From Patiriisocius sp047731265 (GTDB lineage Bacteria > Bacteroidota > Bacteroidia > Flavobacteriales > Flavobacteriaceae): a stretch of 64,000 bases of DNA. This document shows positions 17,768-26,234 of the stretch, in pieces. The stretch covers positions 2,232,001-2,296,000 of the forward strand of contig NZ_CP159835.1 in NCBI RefSeq assembly GCF_047731265.1, given 5' to 3'. The translations under genes and the position numbers were made by a program. Positions within the stretch are counted from its first letter, which is position 1; every line of letters starts with the position of its first letter. The notes under the pieces are model-generated. The model was not told the DNA's origin. It searched no databases and saw only the letters and a program-made list of their open reading frames with translations.

Positions 17768-18300
17768 TATTATCAGGGACAAGCATAAGATTGCGAGCTT
17801 TAGAGCCAATCGATTTAGAATTTCTCTATGCCTTAGAGAATGACCAGAGCGTTTGGACAGTGAGTAGTACGATGACCCCATTTTCCAAATATATATTGTC
17901 AGAATATATAAACAATGCGCATCGTGATATTTATGAAGTAAAGCAACTGCGTTTAATTGTTGAGCGTATTTCAGATTCAAAACCCTTGGGGTGTATTGAC
18001 CTTTTTGATTTTGACCCACAACATCATAGGGCAGGAGTGGGAATTGTTATTTTTAATACACAAGATCGTGGAAAAGGATATGCAAAAGAAAGTCTTGATT
18101 TAATTTGTGTCTATGCGCAAGATCATCTCCAAACACATCAATTATATGCAAATATTGGGGATGATAATCCATTAAGTATTTCACTTTTTGAAAAAGCAGG
18201 GTTTAAAAAAATAGGCGTTAAAAAGGATTGGAACTTTATAAATGGGCAATATGTTGACGAGTTTTTGTTTCAGAAGGTTTCTATAGAAAAATCTAAATAA
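17764..18300 (+). CDS. GNAT-family N-acetyltransferase (RimJ/RimL-like)
   Basis: 178 residues. The N-terminus (SIRLRALEPIDLEFLYALEN) and acetyl-CoA segment (GVGIVIFNTQDRGKGYAKES, with the R-G-K-G-Y-A loop) are typical of the Acetyltransf_3 group. NPLSISLFEKAGFKKIG completes the fold. It transfers acetyl from acetyl-CoA to an amine; members act on ribosomal-protein N-termini, antibiotics or small metabolites, and the substrate here is unknown. Coupling to dapF by the ATGA overlap and proximity to mltG could hint at a cell-wall link, but that is only context. Confidence 0.9.
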   Translation: MILSGTSIRLRALEPIDLEFLYALENDQSVWTVSSTMTPFSKYILSEYINNAHRDIYEVKQLRLIVERISDSKPLGCIDLFDFDPQHHRAGVGIVIFNTQDRGKGYAKESLDLICVYAQDHLQTHQLYANIGDDNPLSISLFEKAGFKKIGVKKDWNFINGQYVDEFLFQKVSIEKSK

Positions 18301-18309
18301 GTCCACTTA

Positions 18310-19519
18310 ATGAAATACATGATTTTATCCGCCCTGTTTCTAATTATTATTGGCTGCAAAGAAAATATTGATTCAAAAAAGCGAACTGCTAAGGCTCCAA
18401 CCGAATTACAAAAAAAGCTAATAAAAATAGATTTACCTATTGAAGTAATTCAAGCAAATGTCTTATTCTTAAGTAATCTAGTGCGCGTTGATAACGCGAT
18501 CCAATTACGATACGAATTAAATATTCTTAATAATTACAGGAGACCATTCACATTAAATAAAGTTGAAGTTTATGATTTGAATAAAGAAGATGTTCTTGTT
18601 GCTACGTTTGATTCACTATATATTGATGAACATTTTGATAGACCGGGGACTAGAGATTTGAACGGTTTAAAACTCCTTTCGGGAAATGATTTTGGAATTT
18701 TAAATCTTGAAGTTAACTTTAATGAAGTAGCATCTCTCCCTGAAAAAATGTACCATAAACTGTATTTTGATAGAGAAAACAAAGAAGGGGAAACAATAAC
18801 ACACCCTATGGAAGTTGCAATTGTACAGGTGCCTTCCTTAAATGATTTGACGCTAAGATTGCCTTTTAATAAAAAGGGAAAGTGGTTATATGAAACTATG
18901 GAGCATCAAGGAGCGCGTTCGTTAACTGAAGGAAGTGCCACCTACCCGCAACGATTTGCTATAGATTGGACTTATGCAGATGATAATGGTAGTCTCACAA
19001 AAGGAGATTTTAAGGAAAATGAAAATTGGCTTACTTACGGTATTGAATTAGTGGCAGTGGCAGATGGAATAGTCGTAGGTGCTAAAGATGGAATAATAGA
19101 AAATGAGCCGCTTTCAGAAAAAATGGCGTTAAGAATTACAGGAGAAACCATTGGAGGTAATTATATTATGATAGATATTGGGAATGGCATATATGCCTTT
19201 TATGGACATTTAATTCCAGAAAGTCTTAAAGTGTCTTTTGGCGATAAAGTAAAAAAAAGGACAAGTAATTGGTTTGCTGGGCAATAGTGGAAATAGTGAT
19301 GCGCCACATTTACACTTTCAATTAGAATCTAAAAGTAATGCATTTTTTGGAGGAGAAGGAATGCCTTATCATATTGAAAAATTTACACAATTACTGTATT
19401 ATTCAGAAGACGGCGTTGATATGTTGTTGCGTAATTATAACATTCTAATGGATTCATTGAACCCTATTGAAAAAAACAAACAATTTCCAGTTGGTTTTGG
19501 TCTCGTTGAAATAAAATAA
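18310..19519 (+). pseudogene. M23 (LytM-type) peptidase lipoprotein, single-base frameshift
   Basis: The frame starting at 18310 encodes a lipoprotein signal (IIGC, Cys near residue 16), an N-terminal beta domain and the first half of an M23 domain (RFAIDWTYADDNG, YIMIDIGNGIYAFYGHL, FGDKVKK). At an A8 run (19252-19259) it shifts and stops at 19287. The neighbouring frame resumes with VIGLLGNSGNSDAPHLHFQL, containing the metal-binding HLH motif, and runs to 19519. Removing one A restores a continuous domain of about 400 residues. M23 enzymes cut peptidoglycan cross-bridges. This may be a real mutation, a slippage-prone phase switch or a sequencing error; everything else in the gene looks intact. 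Confidence 0.8.
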
Positions 19520-19609
19520 ATAATAATATTGCATTATATTTCAAACAACGCGAATAGTATCGTGATTTTTAAATTATTACAACACTAAAAATATAAAGAA
19601 TTAAACTCA

Positions 19610-20653
19610 ATGTATATCAAAAAAATACTCCTTACAATCGTATTATTAGGGCTTGCAGCGATGGCTGTTTTCTCTTATTATATATATGACAAAATATTTA
19701 CTCCTAATACGTCATTTAATAATGAAGAAGCTCACATCTATATTCCAACGGGTGCTTCCTTTGCCTATGTGCAAGAAGAATTAGAGCCATTATTAAAAGA
19801 CCCAGAAAGTTTTGCGGTGGTGGCAGAGCGCAAAGGATATCCTTCGAATATTAAACCGGGTCATTTTGTTATCAAGAAAGAAAGCAACAATAATGAGATC
19901 ATAAATAGTATTCGAATAGGTAATAAGCCTATTGATATAAAGTTCAATAATCAAGAACGCTTAGAAAATCTTGCAAGTCATTTGTCGAATCTAATGGAGC
20001 CTGATAGTTTGGCGTTCATATCAGCTTTTAAGGAAGCTTCTTTCTTAAAAAAGGCGGGATTTAATGAAGACAGCGCTTTAGGGATGTATTTGCCCAATAC
20101 ATATGAAGTATATTGGAATACTTCCGCAGAAAGCTTCAGGGACAAGATGTTAAAAGCATACAATGTGTTTTGGACCCCTGCGAGAGATTCAAAGGCAAAG
20201 AAGATTGGGTTGAATAGGGAAGGAGTAATGGCTCTTGCTTCTATAGTGCAAAAAGAAACGGCAAAGGAGGATGAAAGACCTAGGGTTGCTGGAGTTTATG
20301 TAAACCGAATTACTCTAGGAATGCCACTTCAAGCAGATCCCACGGTGATATTTGCAAAGAAACGTGCCGAAAACGATTACAATCAGGTAATTAAAAGAGT
20401 ACTTTATAAAGACTTAGAAATAGATTCTCCTTATAACACTTATAAAAACTTAGGGGTTCCTCCAGGGCCTATTTCAATGCCAGATGTTTCAGCAATAAAG
20501 GCGGTACTCAATTATGAAAATCATGAGCAACTTTATTTTGTTGCGGATGTCACCAATTTTGGCTACCATAAATTTGCAAAAACCTTATCACAACACAACC
20601 GTAATAAAGCAAAATACGTTGCTTGGATTAACAAGAATGGAGTGAATAGATAA
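19610..20653 (+). CDS. mltG: Endolytic murein transglycosylase
   Basis: 347 residues with an N-terminal membrane helix (ILLTIVLLGLAAMAVFSYYI), a LysM-like segment (IPTGASFAYVQEEL) and a YceG/MltG catalytic domain. The signatures are LPNTYEVYWNTSAESF, ASIVQKETAKEDERPRVAGV with the catalytic Glu in QKET, and GMPLQADPTV. MltG cleaves nascent glycan strands at the inner membrane and sets strand length. The gene follows the frameshifted M23 peptidase by 90 bp, so the region looks like a wall-remodelling cluster. No strong promoter or terminator was recognised around it. Confidence 0.95.
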   Translation: MYIKKILLTIVLLGLAAMAVFSYYIYDKIFTPNTSFNNEEAHIYIPTGASFAYVQEELEPLLKDPESFAVVAERKGYPSNIKPGHFVIKKESNNNEIINSIRIGNKPIDIKFNNQERLENLASHLSNLMEPDSLAFISAFKEASFLKKAGFNEDSALGMYLPNTYEVYWNTSAESFRDKMLKAYNVFWTPARDSKAKKIGLNREGVMALASIVQKETAKEDERPRVAGVYVNRITLGMPLQADPTVIFAKKRAENDYNQVIKRVLYKDLEIDSPYNTYKNLGVPPGPISMPDVSAIKAVLNYENHEQLYFVADVTNFGYHKFAKTLSQHNRNKAKYVAWINKNGVNR

Positions 20654-21116
20654 GGGCTTTTGAAATTCATATTTTTCAATATTTTAATGAACTTATGCTC
20701 GAAATTTGGGCAGCTATTTTCGGAAAAGCCTACTATTTCTTGTAGTAAACTATCGCTAACACCGAAGACTTTGACTGTAAGAATTACATGAATTGACTTC
20801 CAAAATTATTTATTTGATGACTTATAGTTAAAAAATATTTTCTACTTGACGAAATATCTTCCTATAATGGCGTCAATTTTCATTAAGACCCCAAAAATCG
20901 TTCAAATTATAAGTTGTTGATACTAATATTAGTAGCGTATTTTGCGTTTTTTATATCCTGCGAATTCCGTTCATAACTTGTTTCCTCGACAAACGACATT
21001 TTTCCTTCTGAAACATTTAACACATTGAATATCAATTTAATGAAATTAGGCTTATCTTTGCACGCTGAAATTATAGATGTAAGAATTTAACTCTTTACTT
21101 TTAAAAATCTCACGAA
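20654..21116 (+). other. 463-bp spacer with promoter for the lysozyme-like gene
   Basis: No coding potential is supported. The last 70 bp contain a -7-like box TATCTTTG at 21053-21060, with a TTG 25 bp further upstream, which is slightly longer than usual spacing. The rest is AT-rich and I see no RNA-like structure in it. Confidence 0.6.
21053..21060 (+). promoter_or_regulatory. -7 promoter element, lysozyme-like gene
   Basis: TATCTTTG is an exact TAnnTTTG match about 57 bp before the ATG at 21117. A TTG at 21025-21027 could serve as -33, but the 25-bp spacing is long. Confidence 0.55.
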
Positions 21117-21770
21117 ATGATTAGAAATATACTATTAAGTTTTGCTACAATTGCGTTGTTAGTTTTTACTTTTAGTGGCTCCAAAGTAGCTAAGTCCAAG
21201 GTGAATCTTGCACACTATAAAATTCAGGAGACAACCTACAACTATCACGTTCCTAATAAAGCAGAGGCTATTGCAACAGAAGCCCCTATTCAAGGTCAAG
21301 TTTTTAGTTTATACCTAGGTAAAACTTATGTTGGTTTTAAGGAGGCTTTAGGTTTTAAAGAATCCCGAGGAAGTTATACAGTGATAAATCAATATGGTTA
21401 TTTAGGCAAGTATCAATTTGCTGCAAGTACTTTAACCATAATAGGCGTTTATAGTCCAAATACTTTTATCAACGATTCTAAGTTACAGGAAAAAGCTTTC
21501 TTAGCGCACACCTCAAGAAACAAATGGATTTTGCGCCGTGATATCAAAAGATATGTTGGTAAAACAATAGGCGGCATTAAGGTTACGGAATCTGGAATAT
21601 TAGCAGCTGCTCACCTTGCAGGCGCTGGTAATGTAAAAAAGTATCTAAGAAGCGGAGGAACTATTGGTTTTCAAGATGCCTTTGGAACAAGTATTCGTTA
21701 CTATTTAAAAAGGTTTTCAGGATACGATACTTCACTGGTAAAGCCTAACAAGAAGGCTAGAGTTATTTAA
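21117..21770 (+). CDS. Lysozyme-like/transglycosylase-fold secreted protein
   Basis: 217 residues. An N-terminal hydrophobic segment (ILLSFATIALLVFTFSG) acts as signal or anchor. Residues about 65-205 resemble the goose-lysozyme/SLT fold: FKEALGFKESRGSY holds the likely catalytic Glu, YGYLGKYQFAASTLTIIG follows, and AAHLAGAGNVKKYLRSGG is a typical C-terminal helix. It probably cleaves or binds peptidoglycan. The family is widespread in Flavobacteriaceae, where it is often annotated only as peptidoglycan-related. Its terminator lies inside the 3' end of the convergent methyltransferase gene. Confidence 0.75.
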   Translation: MIRNILLSFATIALLVFTFSGSKVAKSKVNLAHYKIQETTYNYHVPNKAEAIATEAPIQGQVFSLYLGKTYVGFKEALGFKESRGSYTVINQYGYLGKYQFAASTLTIIGVYSPNTFINDSKLQEKAFLAHTSRNKWILRRDIKRYVGKTIGGIKVTESGILAAAHLAGAGNVKKYLRSGGTIGFQDAFGTSIRYYLKRFSGYDTSLVKPNKKARVI

Positions 21771-21782
21771 ACCACTCTACTT

Positions 21783-22493
21783 CTAAAGTATTATAAAAAC
21801 AGTGGGTCTCTTGTTGAGGTCCACTGTTTTGTTTTTCCATTCTGAAGCGGGCATTGTTTTTATATACTCGGTTGGTAATGTGATGTCACAGGCGATACAA
21901 ATTCGCGTATCTTTCTGAAGTGATTGCGATAAGGTTTCAAGCATCTGATTATTCCTATAGGGCGTTTCAATAAATAACTGACTTTGTTCATCAGTGAGAG
22001 CAAGTCTTTCTAATTGTTTGATTTTGGTTTTTCTCTCGTCCTTATCAATTGGCAAGTATCCATTAAAAGCAAATTTTTGACCATTGCCGCCACTTGCCAT
22101 TAGGGCTAGTAGGAGCGAAGAGGGGCCAACTAACGGCACTACTTTTATGTTTTGTAAATGTGCCTGCTCAACTACCGCAGCTCCAGGATCTGCAATTCCA
22201 GGGCAACCCGCATCAGAGATAACACCCACATCAAAACCTTCGTGACAAGGCGCTAACATTGCGGGAATATCTTCAGGGTTTGTGAACTTGTTGAGTTGCT
22301 CAATCTTGAGAACTCGTTGTGATTTCTTTGAATGGATTGCTTTTATAAAAGCACGTGCACTTTTCTCATGTTCTACAATATAGTGGTCAATATGTTCTAC
22401 TGCTTTTTTAACGAGTAATGGGATTACTTCTAACGGAGGAGTGTCTCCTAACGTGCAGGGGATAAGATATAAGTTTCCTTTTTTTGAATTCAT
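21783..22493 (-). CDS. RsmI-like SAM-dependent methyltransferase, short form
   Basis: A 236-residue tetrapyrrole-methylase fold protein. GNLYLIPCTLGDTPP opens it, GVISDAGCPGIADPGAAVV and VVPLVGPSSLLLALMASGGN form the SAM and substrate loops, and LFIETPYRNNQMLE follows, as in RsmI (16S rRNA C1402 2'-O-methyltransferase). It lacks about 40 residues found at the RsmI C-terminus. This shortened paralogue is seen in Bacteroidota, so the rRNA target should not be assumed. It converges on the lysozyme-like gene with only 12 bp between the stops. Confidence 0.85.
   Translation of the reverse strand: MNSKKGNLYLIPCTLGDTPPLEVIPLLVKKAVEHIDHYIVEHEKSARAFIKAIHSKKSQRVLKIEQLNKFTNPEDIPAMLAPCHEGFDVGVISDAGCPGIADPGAAVVEQAHLQNIKVVPLVGPSSLLLALMASGGNGQKFAFNGYLPIDKDERKTKIKQLERLALTDEQSQLFIETPYRNNQMLETLSQSLQKDTRICIACDITLPTEYIKTMPASEWKNKTVDLNKRPTVFIIL
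21796..21836 (+). terminator. Terminator overlapping the end of the methyltransferase gene
   Basis: AAAACAGTGG pairs with CCACTGTTTT and is followed by GTTTTT on the plus strand. It lies inside the last 16 codons of the convergent methyltransferase gene and serves the lysozyme-like gene. Confidence 0.75.
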
Positions 22494-22532
22494 CTAATTT
22501 GAGGTAAAATGATACAAGTTCAAATATAAAAG

Positions 22533-22571
22533 AAAAGTACCAAATATTGATTTGAAATATTGGGCACTTTT
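22533..22571 (-). terminator. Intrinsic terminator of the sugar dehydrogenase gene
   Basis: AAAAGTGCCCAATATT (minus strand) pairs with AATATTTGGTACTTTT and runs into CTTTT, 37 bp after the dehydrogenase stop. Confidence 0.7.
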
Positions 22572-22607
22572 ATTTTGAGTACTAAAAACTAATTATAGTT
22601 AATACAA

Positions 22608-23978
22608 TTAATTTTTAATCACTTGTTCAACAATGGTATTCCCATTCTGAGTGGTTACCGCAATAAAATACATTCCGTTTGCAAATGCTGCAATGGATAG
22701 ATTTTTACTGGCAGTATTATTTACTTCTTCCATATAGATAACACTTCCTTTGCTGTCGTATACTTTTATTGAGGCAATTGCATCATTTCCAATACTAAGT
22801 GTAATATTATTAGTCGCTGGATTTGGGTATATCTTTAAATTAGTCGCAGCTTGATCATCAATTCCTGCAACTTCGCCTCCTTGAACTTTTGAAATAGAAC
22901 CAGAAAGATTTACTACGTACAATTCTCCATTAATGTCTTCACCAAAACCAACCCAAGTTCCTGGAAAATTTCCTTGGTCTATGTATACATCATTCTCATC
23001 TATGGTGCCTATCATTCCATCTATATCTGCAAAAACATATACGTTTTGAAGATCGGTGTATATAGAACCTCTATACACCAATCCACCTACAACAGACCCA
23101 CCACCATTCCAAGGATAGTCAAGTACTGGAAATGTCAAATCACTCATCGGGGGACAATTGGCATTATTAAATAGTAAATTTCCTTCATAACAACGCCATC
23201 CATAATTCAGACCTCCTTCGGTTAAACTCTCGTGGTTTACTTCTTCTCTAGCATTTTGTCCTACATCTCCAATCCATATGGTATTTGTATCATCATCTAT
23301 AGAAAAGCGAAATGGATTCCTTAATCCATACGCCCATATTTCATCTAGTATTGTGCTGTCGCCAATAAATGGATTGTCAGCTGGGATGCCATAGTTGTTA
23401 CCATCACTTGGATTGTTAATATCAATTCTAAGAATAGTACCCAATAAGTTTAATGTGTTTTGTGCATTATTATCAGAGTCACCACCGCCACCACCATCAC
23501 CTAGGCCTATATATAGGTAGCCGTCTGGTGCAAATGTTATAGTGCCTCCATTATGGTTGCTAAAGGGTTGATCTACGGTTAAAACTTCAAATTCAGAATT
23601 TGGATCGGCCACATCTGCATCTGCAGTGCCCACTGAAAATCTTGAGATTTGTGTGTCTCCACTATCTCTCGAATAATGCACATAAAAGAATCCATTCGTA
23701 CTATACTCTGGATGGAATGCCAATCCTAACAAACCACGTTCACCGCCAGCATTTACAATACTGGTTATATTTAAAAATGGAGTGGCATTTGTCGTGCCGT
23801 CTAGGTCTAAAATCTTTATTATTCCCGATTGCTCAACAATAAACAAGCGCTCGTCTCCAGCATTTTGAATATCTAAGGGTGAGTTAAAACCACTGGCAAA
23901 ACTCTCAAGGGTGACCATTTGCGAGTTTGCATTGAAGCATAATAAAAACATTAATGCCGTGTAAATTGTCTTTTTCAT
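22608..23978 (-). CDS. Secreted PQQ-dependent sugar dehydrogenase-like protein with T9SS tail
   Basis: 456 residues: a signal peptide (ALMFLLCFNANSQ), a glucose/sorbosone-dehydrogenase beta-propeller (about 25-365), then a type A T9SS sorting domain (about 380-456). Propeller motifs are DERLFIVEQSGIIKIL, GERGLLGLAFHPEY, NHNGGTITFAPDGYLYIGLG, WAYGLRNPFRFS, GDVGQNAREEV and GLNYGWRCYEG. The tail reads LKIYPNPATNNITLSIGN to GNTIVEQVIKN. Family members oxidise aldose sugars with PQQ, and it should be exported by T9SS to the surface or medium. It stands alone between two terminators. Confidence 0.92.
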   Translation of the reverse strand: MKKTIYTALMFLLCFNANSQMVTLESFASGFNSPLDIQNAGDERLFIVEQSGIIKILDLDGTTNATPFLNITSIVNAGGERGLLGLAFHPEYSTNGFFYVHYSRDSGDTQISRFSVGTADADVADPNSEFEVLTVDQPFSNHNGGTITFAPDGYLYIGLGDGGGGGDSDNNAQNTLNLLGTILRIDINNPSDGNNYGIPADNPFIGDSTILDEIWAYGLRNPFRFSIDDDTNTIWIGDVGQNAREEVNHESLTEGGLNYGWRCYEGNLLFNNANCPPMSDLTFPVLDYPWNGGGSVVGGLVYRGSIYTDLQNVYVFADIDGMIGTIDENDVYIDQGNFPGTWVGFGEDINGELYVVNLSGSISKVQGGEVAGIDDQAATNLKIYPNPATNNITLSIGNDAIASIKVYDSKGSVIYMEEVNNTASKNLSIAAFANGMYFIAVTTQNGNTIVEQVIKN

Positions 23979-24027
23979 AATAATATTTTTTGTTAATCAA
24001 AGTAACGAAAAAAAATAAAGATCCGAT

Positions 24028-24483
24028 TTAAATTCTACTCACTATTTTCTCACAAGCTTGATATAACATGCGGTATACATTGTCAAAACCTTGTTTTCCT
24101 CCAAAATACGGGTCTGGAACATCCATGTTTTCTTCTACAAATAATCCGTCTAGTATTGGCTGTACTTTTTGTTTTTCTGCATCATTTTTCGCAAGTTTTA
24201 TAACGTCTCTATAGTTCGCGGTATCCATAACAAAAATGTAATCATATAATTCGAAATGATATGGTGAAAAATGAATTCCTTTTTGATGTGATATATCGAT
24301 TCCATTTTTTCTCGCAACTTCAATACTTCTAGGATCAGGAGCATCTCCTACATGCCAGTTTCCAGTTCCTGCTGAACTTACTTCATAGCTATCTGAATCT
24401 AGCATAGACGATAGAATACCTTCCGCTAAAGGCGATCTACATATATTACCAAGGCATACCATCAAAATCGTTGTTCTCATCAT
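24028..24483 (-). CDS. Low-molecular-weight protein-tyrosine phosphatase
   Basis: 151 residues. The P-loop CLGNICRSP gives the catalytic Cys and Arg (C-x5-R), and the general-acid loop DVPDPYFGG provides the Asp. The N-terminus and length match the LMW-PTP family. These enzymes dephosphorylate phosphotyrosine proteins, often linked to polysaccharide export or stress; no tyrosine-kinase or capsule genes are nearby to name a partner. It is separated from the sugar dehydrogenase gene by 49 bp and lies on the same strand. Confidence 0.95.
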   Translation of the reverse strand: MMRTTILMVCLGNICRSPLAEGILSSMLDSDSYEVSSAGTGNWHVGDAPDPRSIEVARKNGIDISHQKGIHFSPYHFELYDYIFVMDTANYRDVIKLAKNDAEKQKVQPILDGLFVEENMDVPDPYFGGKQGFDNVYRMLYQACEKIVSRI

Positions 24484-24493
24484 TTGCTAATAT

Positions 24494-24522
24494 AAAAAAA
24501 ACCCACGACATCGTGGGTTTTT
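24494..24522 (-). terminator. Intrinsic terminator of the second isocitrate dehydrogenase gene
   Basis: AAACCCACGA pairs with TCGTGGGTTT around a 2-base loop, and the minus-strand product continues into eight T. It separates the dehydrogenase from the phosphatase gene. Confidence 0.85.
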
Positions 24523-24541
24523 CAATTTGATTTTACTCTTT

Positions 24542-26044
24542 TTATTCCCCTTGACCTAGCGAGAAACCTCTGCGACCGTCAAACTCGTATAAATTTTCAG
24601 TTTTAATAACTTCGAACCCCTCTTGGTTTAACGTTGAAAGTAAGGCAATAATCTGCTCATATTCTACTGCTTCATAAACAGGTGTTTTTTCCTTAATCTT
24701 AGCGTCCATAGCAACAAATCTGCATCTCCAATGGTCTGTACAATAGGTTTCTTTGCGTCCAGCCGGATACACTTTAACGCCGCGATTAGTAATCATTTTA
24801 AGTTTAAGCTTGAAGGAATTTATGGTGTCTAATTTTTTACCTACTATATTAGGATCTGTTCCTTGCCAATTGATAAAAGCATCAACACCTACGAGCACTT
24901 GTTTTTCTTGTTTTCTTACATACTCAGGAATTATAATTTCTCCGGTACCTTCCGATAGTTTACTTATCTTAAGTTCTTTTGGTAATTTACCTAAATTTTC
25001 AATTAGTTTATCTGCAAAACCTTGCGTACTTGCTTGTTCTTTACTTACTCCTTCTTGATAGATGTCTGCTGTATGGTATCCCTGTTCTAGTGTTACTAAC
25101 ATTGCATTTTTAATAGTATCTGCAATGTCTCTTTGTCCAATATGTGCTAACATCATTATAGCTGCGTTGATCAGGCCTGAAGGATTTGCTATTCCTTTTC
25201 CTGATATATCTGGCGCGCTGCCATGAATTGCTTCAAACATAGAAACGTTTGTTCCAATATTTGCAGAACCTGCCAGTCCCACTGAACCCGCTATTTCTGC
25301 TGCAATATCTGAAATTATATCTCCGTAAAGATTAGAGGTTACTACTACATCGTAGCGTTCTGGATGAGCCGCAAGTCTTGCTGATGCGATATCGATAATC
25401 TCTGTATTACTTTCTATGGTTGGGTATTCTACTGCAATCTCATCAAAAACTTGGTGAAAAAGACCGTCAGTCAATTTCATTATATTGTCCTTGACCATAC
25501 AAGTTACTTTTTTTCTACCGTATGCTTTTGCATATTCAAATGCGTAGCGCACAATTTTTTCGCAACCAGGACGCGTTATTAGTTTGAGGCACTGCACCAC
25601 ATCTTGGGTTTGTTGATGTTCTATGCCGGCATACAGATCCTCTTCGTTTTCTCTTATAATCACAACATCCATTTCAGGAAAATGTGTCTTTACGTATGGA
25701 TGAAGTGCCATTACTGGGCGTACATTCGCAAAAAGTCCAAGGGATTTTCTTAAAGTTACATTCAGGCTTTTGTACCCTTTTCCTTGAGGCGTGGTAATGG
25801 GGGCCTTCAATATGATTTTTGTGTCATCAATAGTTTTCCAAGCAGCTTCTTCAATACCCGCAGTATTTCCTGCTAAGTAAATCTTTTCTCCTAAGTGTAT
25901 GGTTTCAGTTTCGATATTAGCTCCAGCTTCTTTTAAGATTTTTAAAGTGGCTTTCATGATTTCTGGACCAATACCGTCTCCATAACCTACGGCTATTTTT
26001 ACTGGTTTCTTTGCATTGGTGGGACTCATTTTGGGTTGTGACAT
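24542..26044 (-). CDS. NADP-dependent isocitrate dehydrogenase, dimeric long type
   Basis: About 500 residues from ATG 26044 (MSQPKMSPTNAKK). The longer frame from 26101 starts upstream of a likely promoter box and is not chosen; an ATG at 26062 is also possible. The core is an isocitrate/isopropylmalate-dehydrogenase fold: VGYGDGIGPEIMKATLKIL, SLNVTLRKSLGLFANVRP, IIRENEEDLYAGIEH, DIISDIAAEIAGSVGLAGSA and EAIHGSAPDISGKG. A C-terminal domain of about 150 residues (VGVDAFINWQGTDPN and FDGRRGFSLGQGE) marks the long IDH group seen in Thermus-like enzymes. It makes 2-oxoglutarate and NADPH. With the monomeric icd at 3.4 kb it forms a non-homologous isozyme pair. Confidence 0.92.
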   Translation of the reverse strand: MSQPKMSPTNAKKPVKIAVGYGDGIGPEIMKATLKILKEAGANIETETIHLGEKIYLAGNTAGIEEAAWKTIDDTKIILKAPITTPQGKGYKSLNVTLRKSLGLFANVRPVMALHPYVKTHFPEMDVVIIRENEEDLYAGIEHQQTQDVVQCLKLITRPGCEKIVRYAFEYAKAYGRKKVTCMVKDNIMKLTDGLFHQVFDEIAVEYPTIESNTEIIDIASARLAAHPERYDVVVTSNLYGDIISDIAAEIAGSVGLAGSANIGTNVSMFEAIHGSAPDISGKGIANPSGLINAAIMMLAHIGQRDIADTIKNAMLVTLEQGYHTADIYQEGVSKEQASTQGFADKLIENLGKLPKELKISKLSEGTGEIIIPEYVRKQEKQVLVGVDAFINWQGTDPNIVGKKLDTINSFKLKLKMITNRGVKVYPAGRKETYCTDHWRCRFVAMDAKIKEKTPVYEAVEYEQIIALLSTLNQEGFEVIKTENLYEFDGRRGFSLGQGE

Positions 26045-26186
26045 TTTTTGTATCATAAGCATGATTTTTATTTTGATGCAAATATTATAAAATCGAATCA
26101 TATATTTTTATTTATGTTTTTAATGAAATACATAAAAATTACTTATGAATAACTTCTTTTTGAGATAAAGCAATTCTATTAAAAGG

Positions 26187-26217
26187 TTGTGAAGCACAAT
26201 TGCAAACAGTATTTTTG
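26187..26217 (+). promoter_or_regulatory. Flavobacterial promoter of the cysteine-synthase-like gene
   Basis: TTG at 26187-26189, a 20-bp spacer, then TATTTTTG at 26210-26217: the full -33/-7 pattern. The ATG at 26235 is 18 bp downstream. Confidence 0.75.
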
Positions 26218-26234
26218 CAGCTTCAAATAAAGAT

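Noticed and set aside
18310..19519. Programmed ribosomal frameshifting for the M23 gene
   Set aside because: An A8 run could slip, but no stem-loop or Shine-Dalgarno stimulator is visible, and simple mutation or read error explains it.
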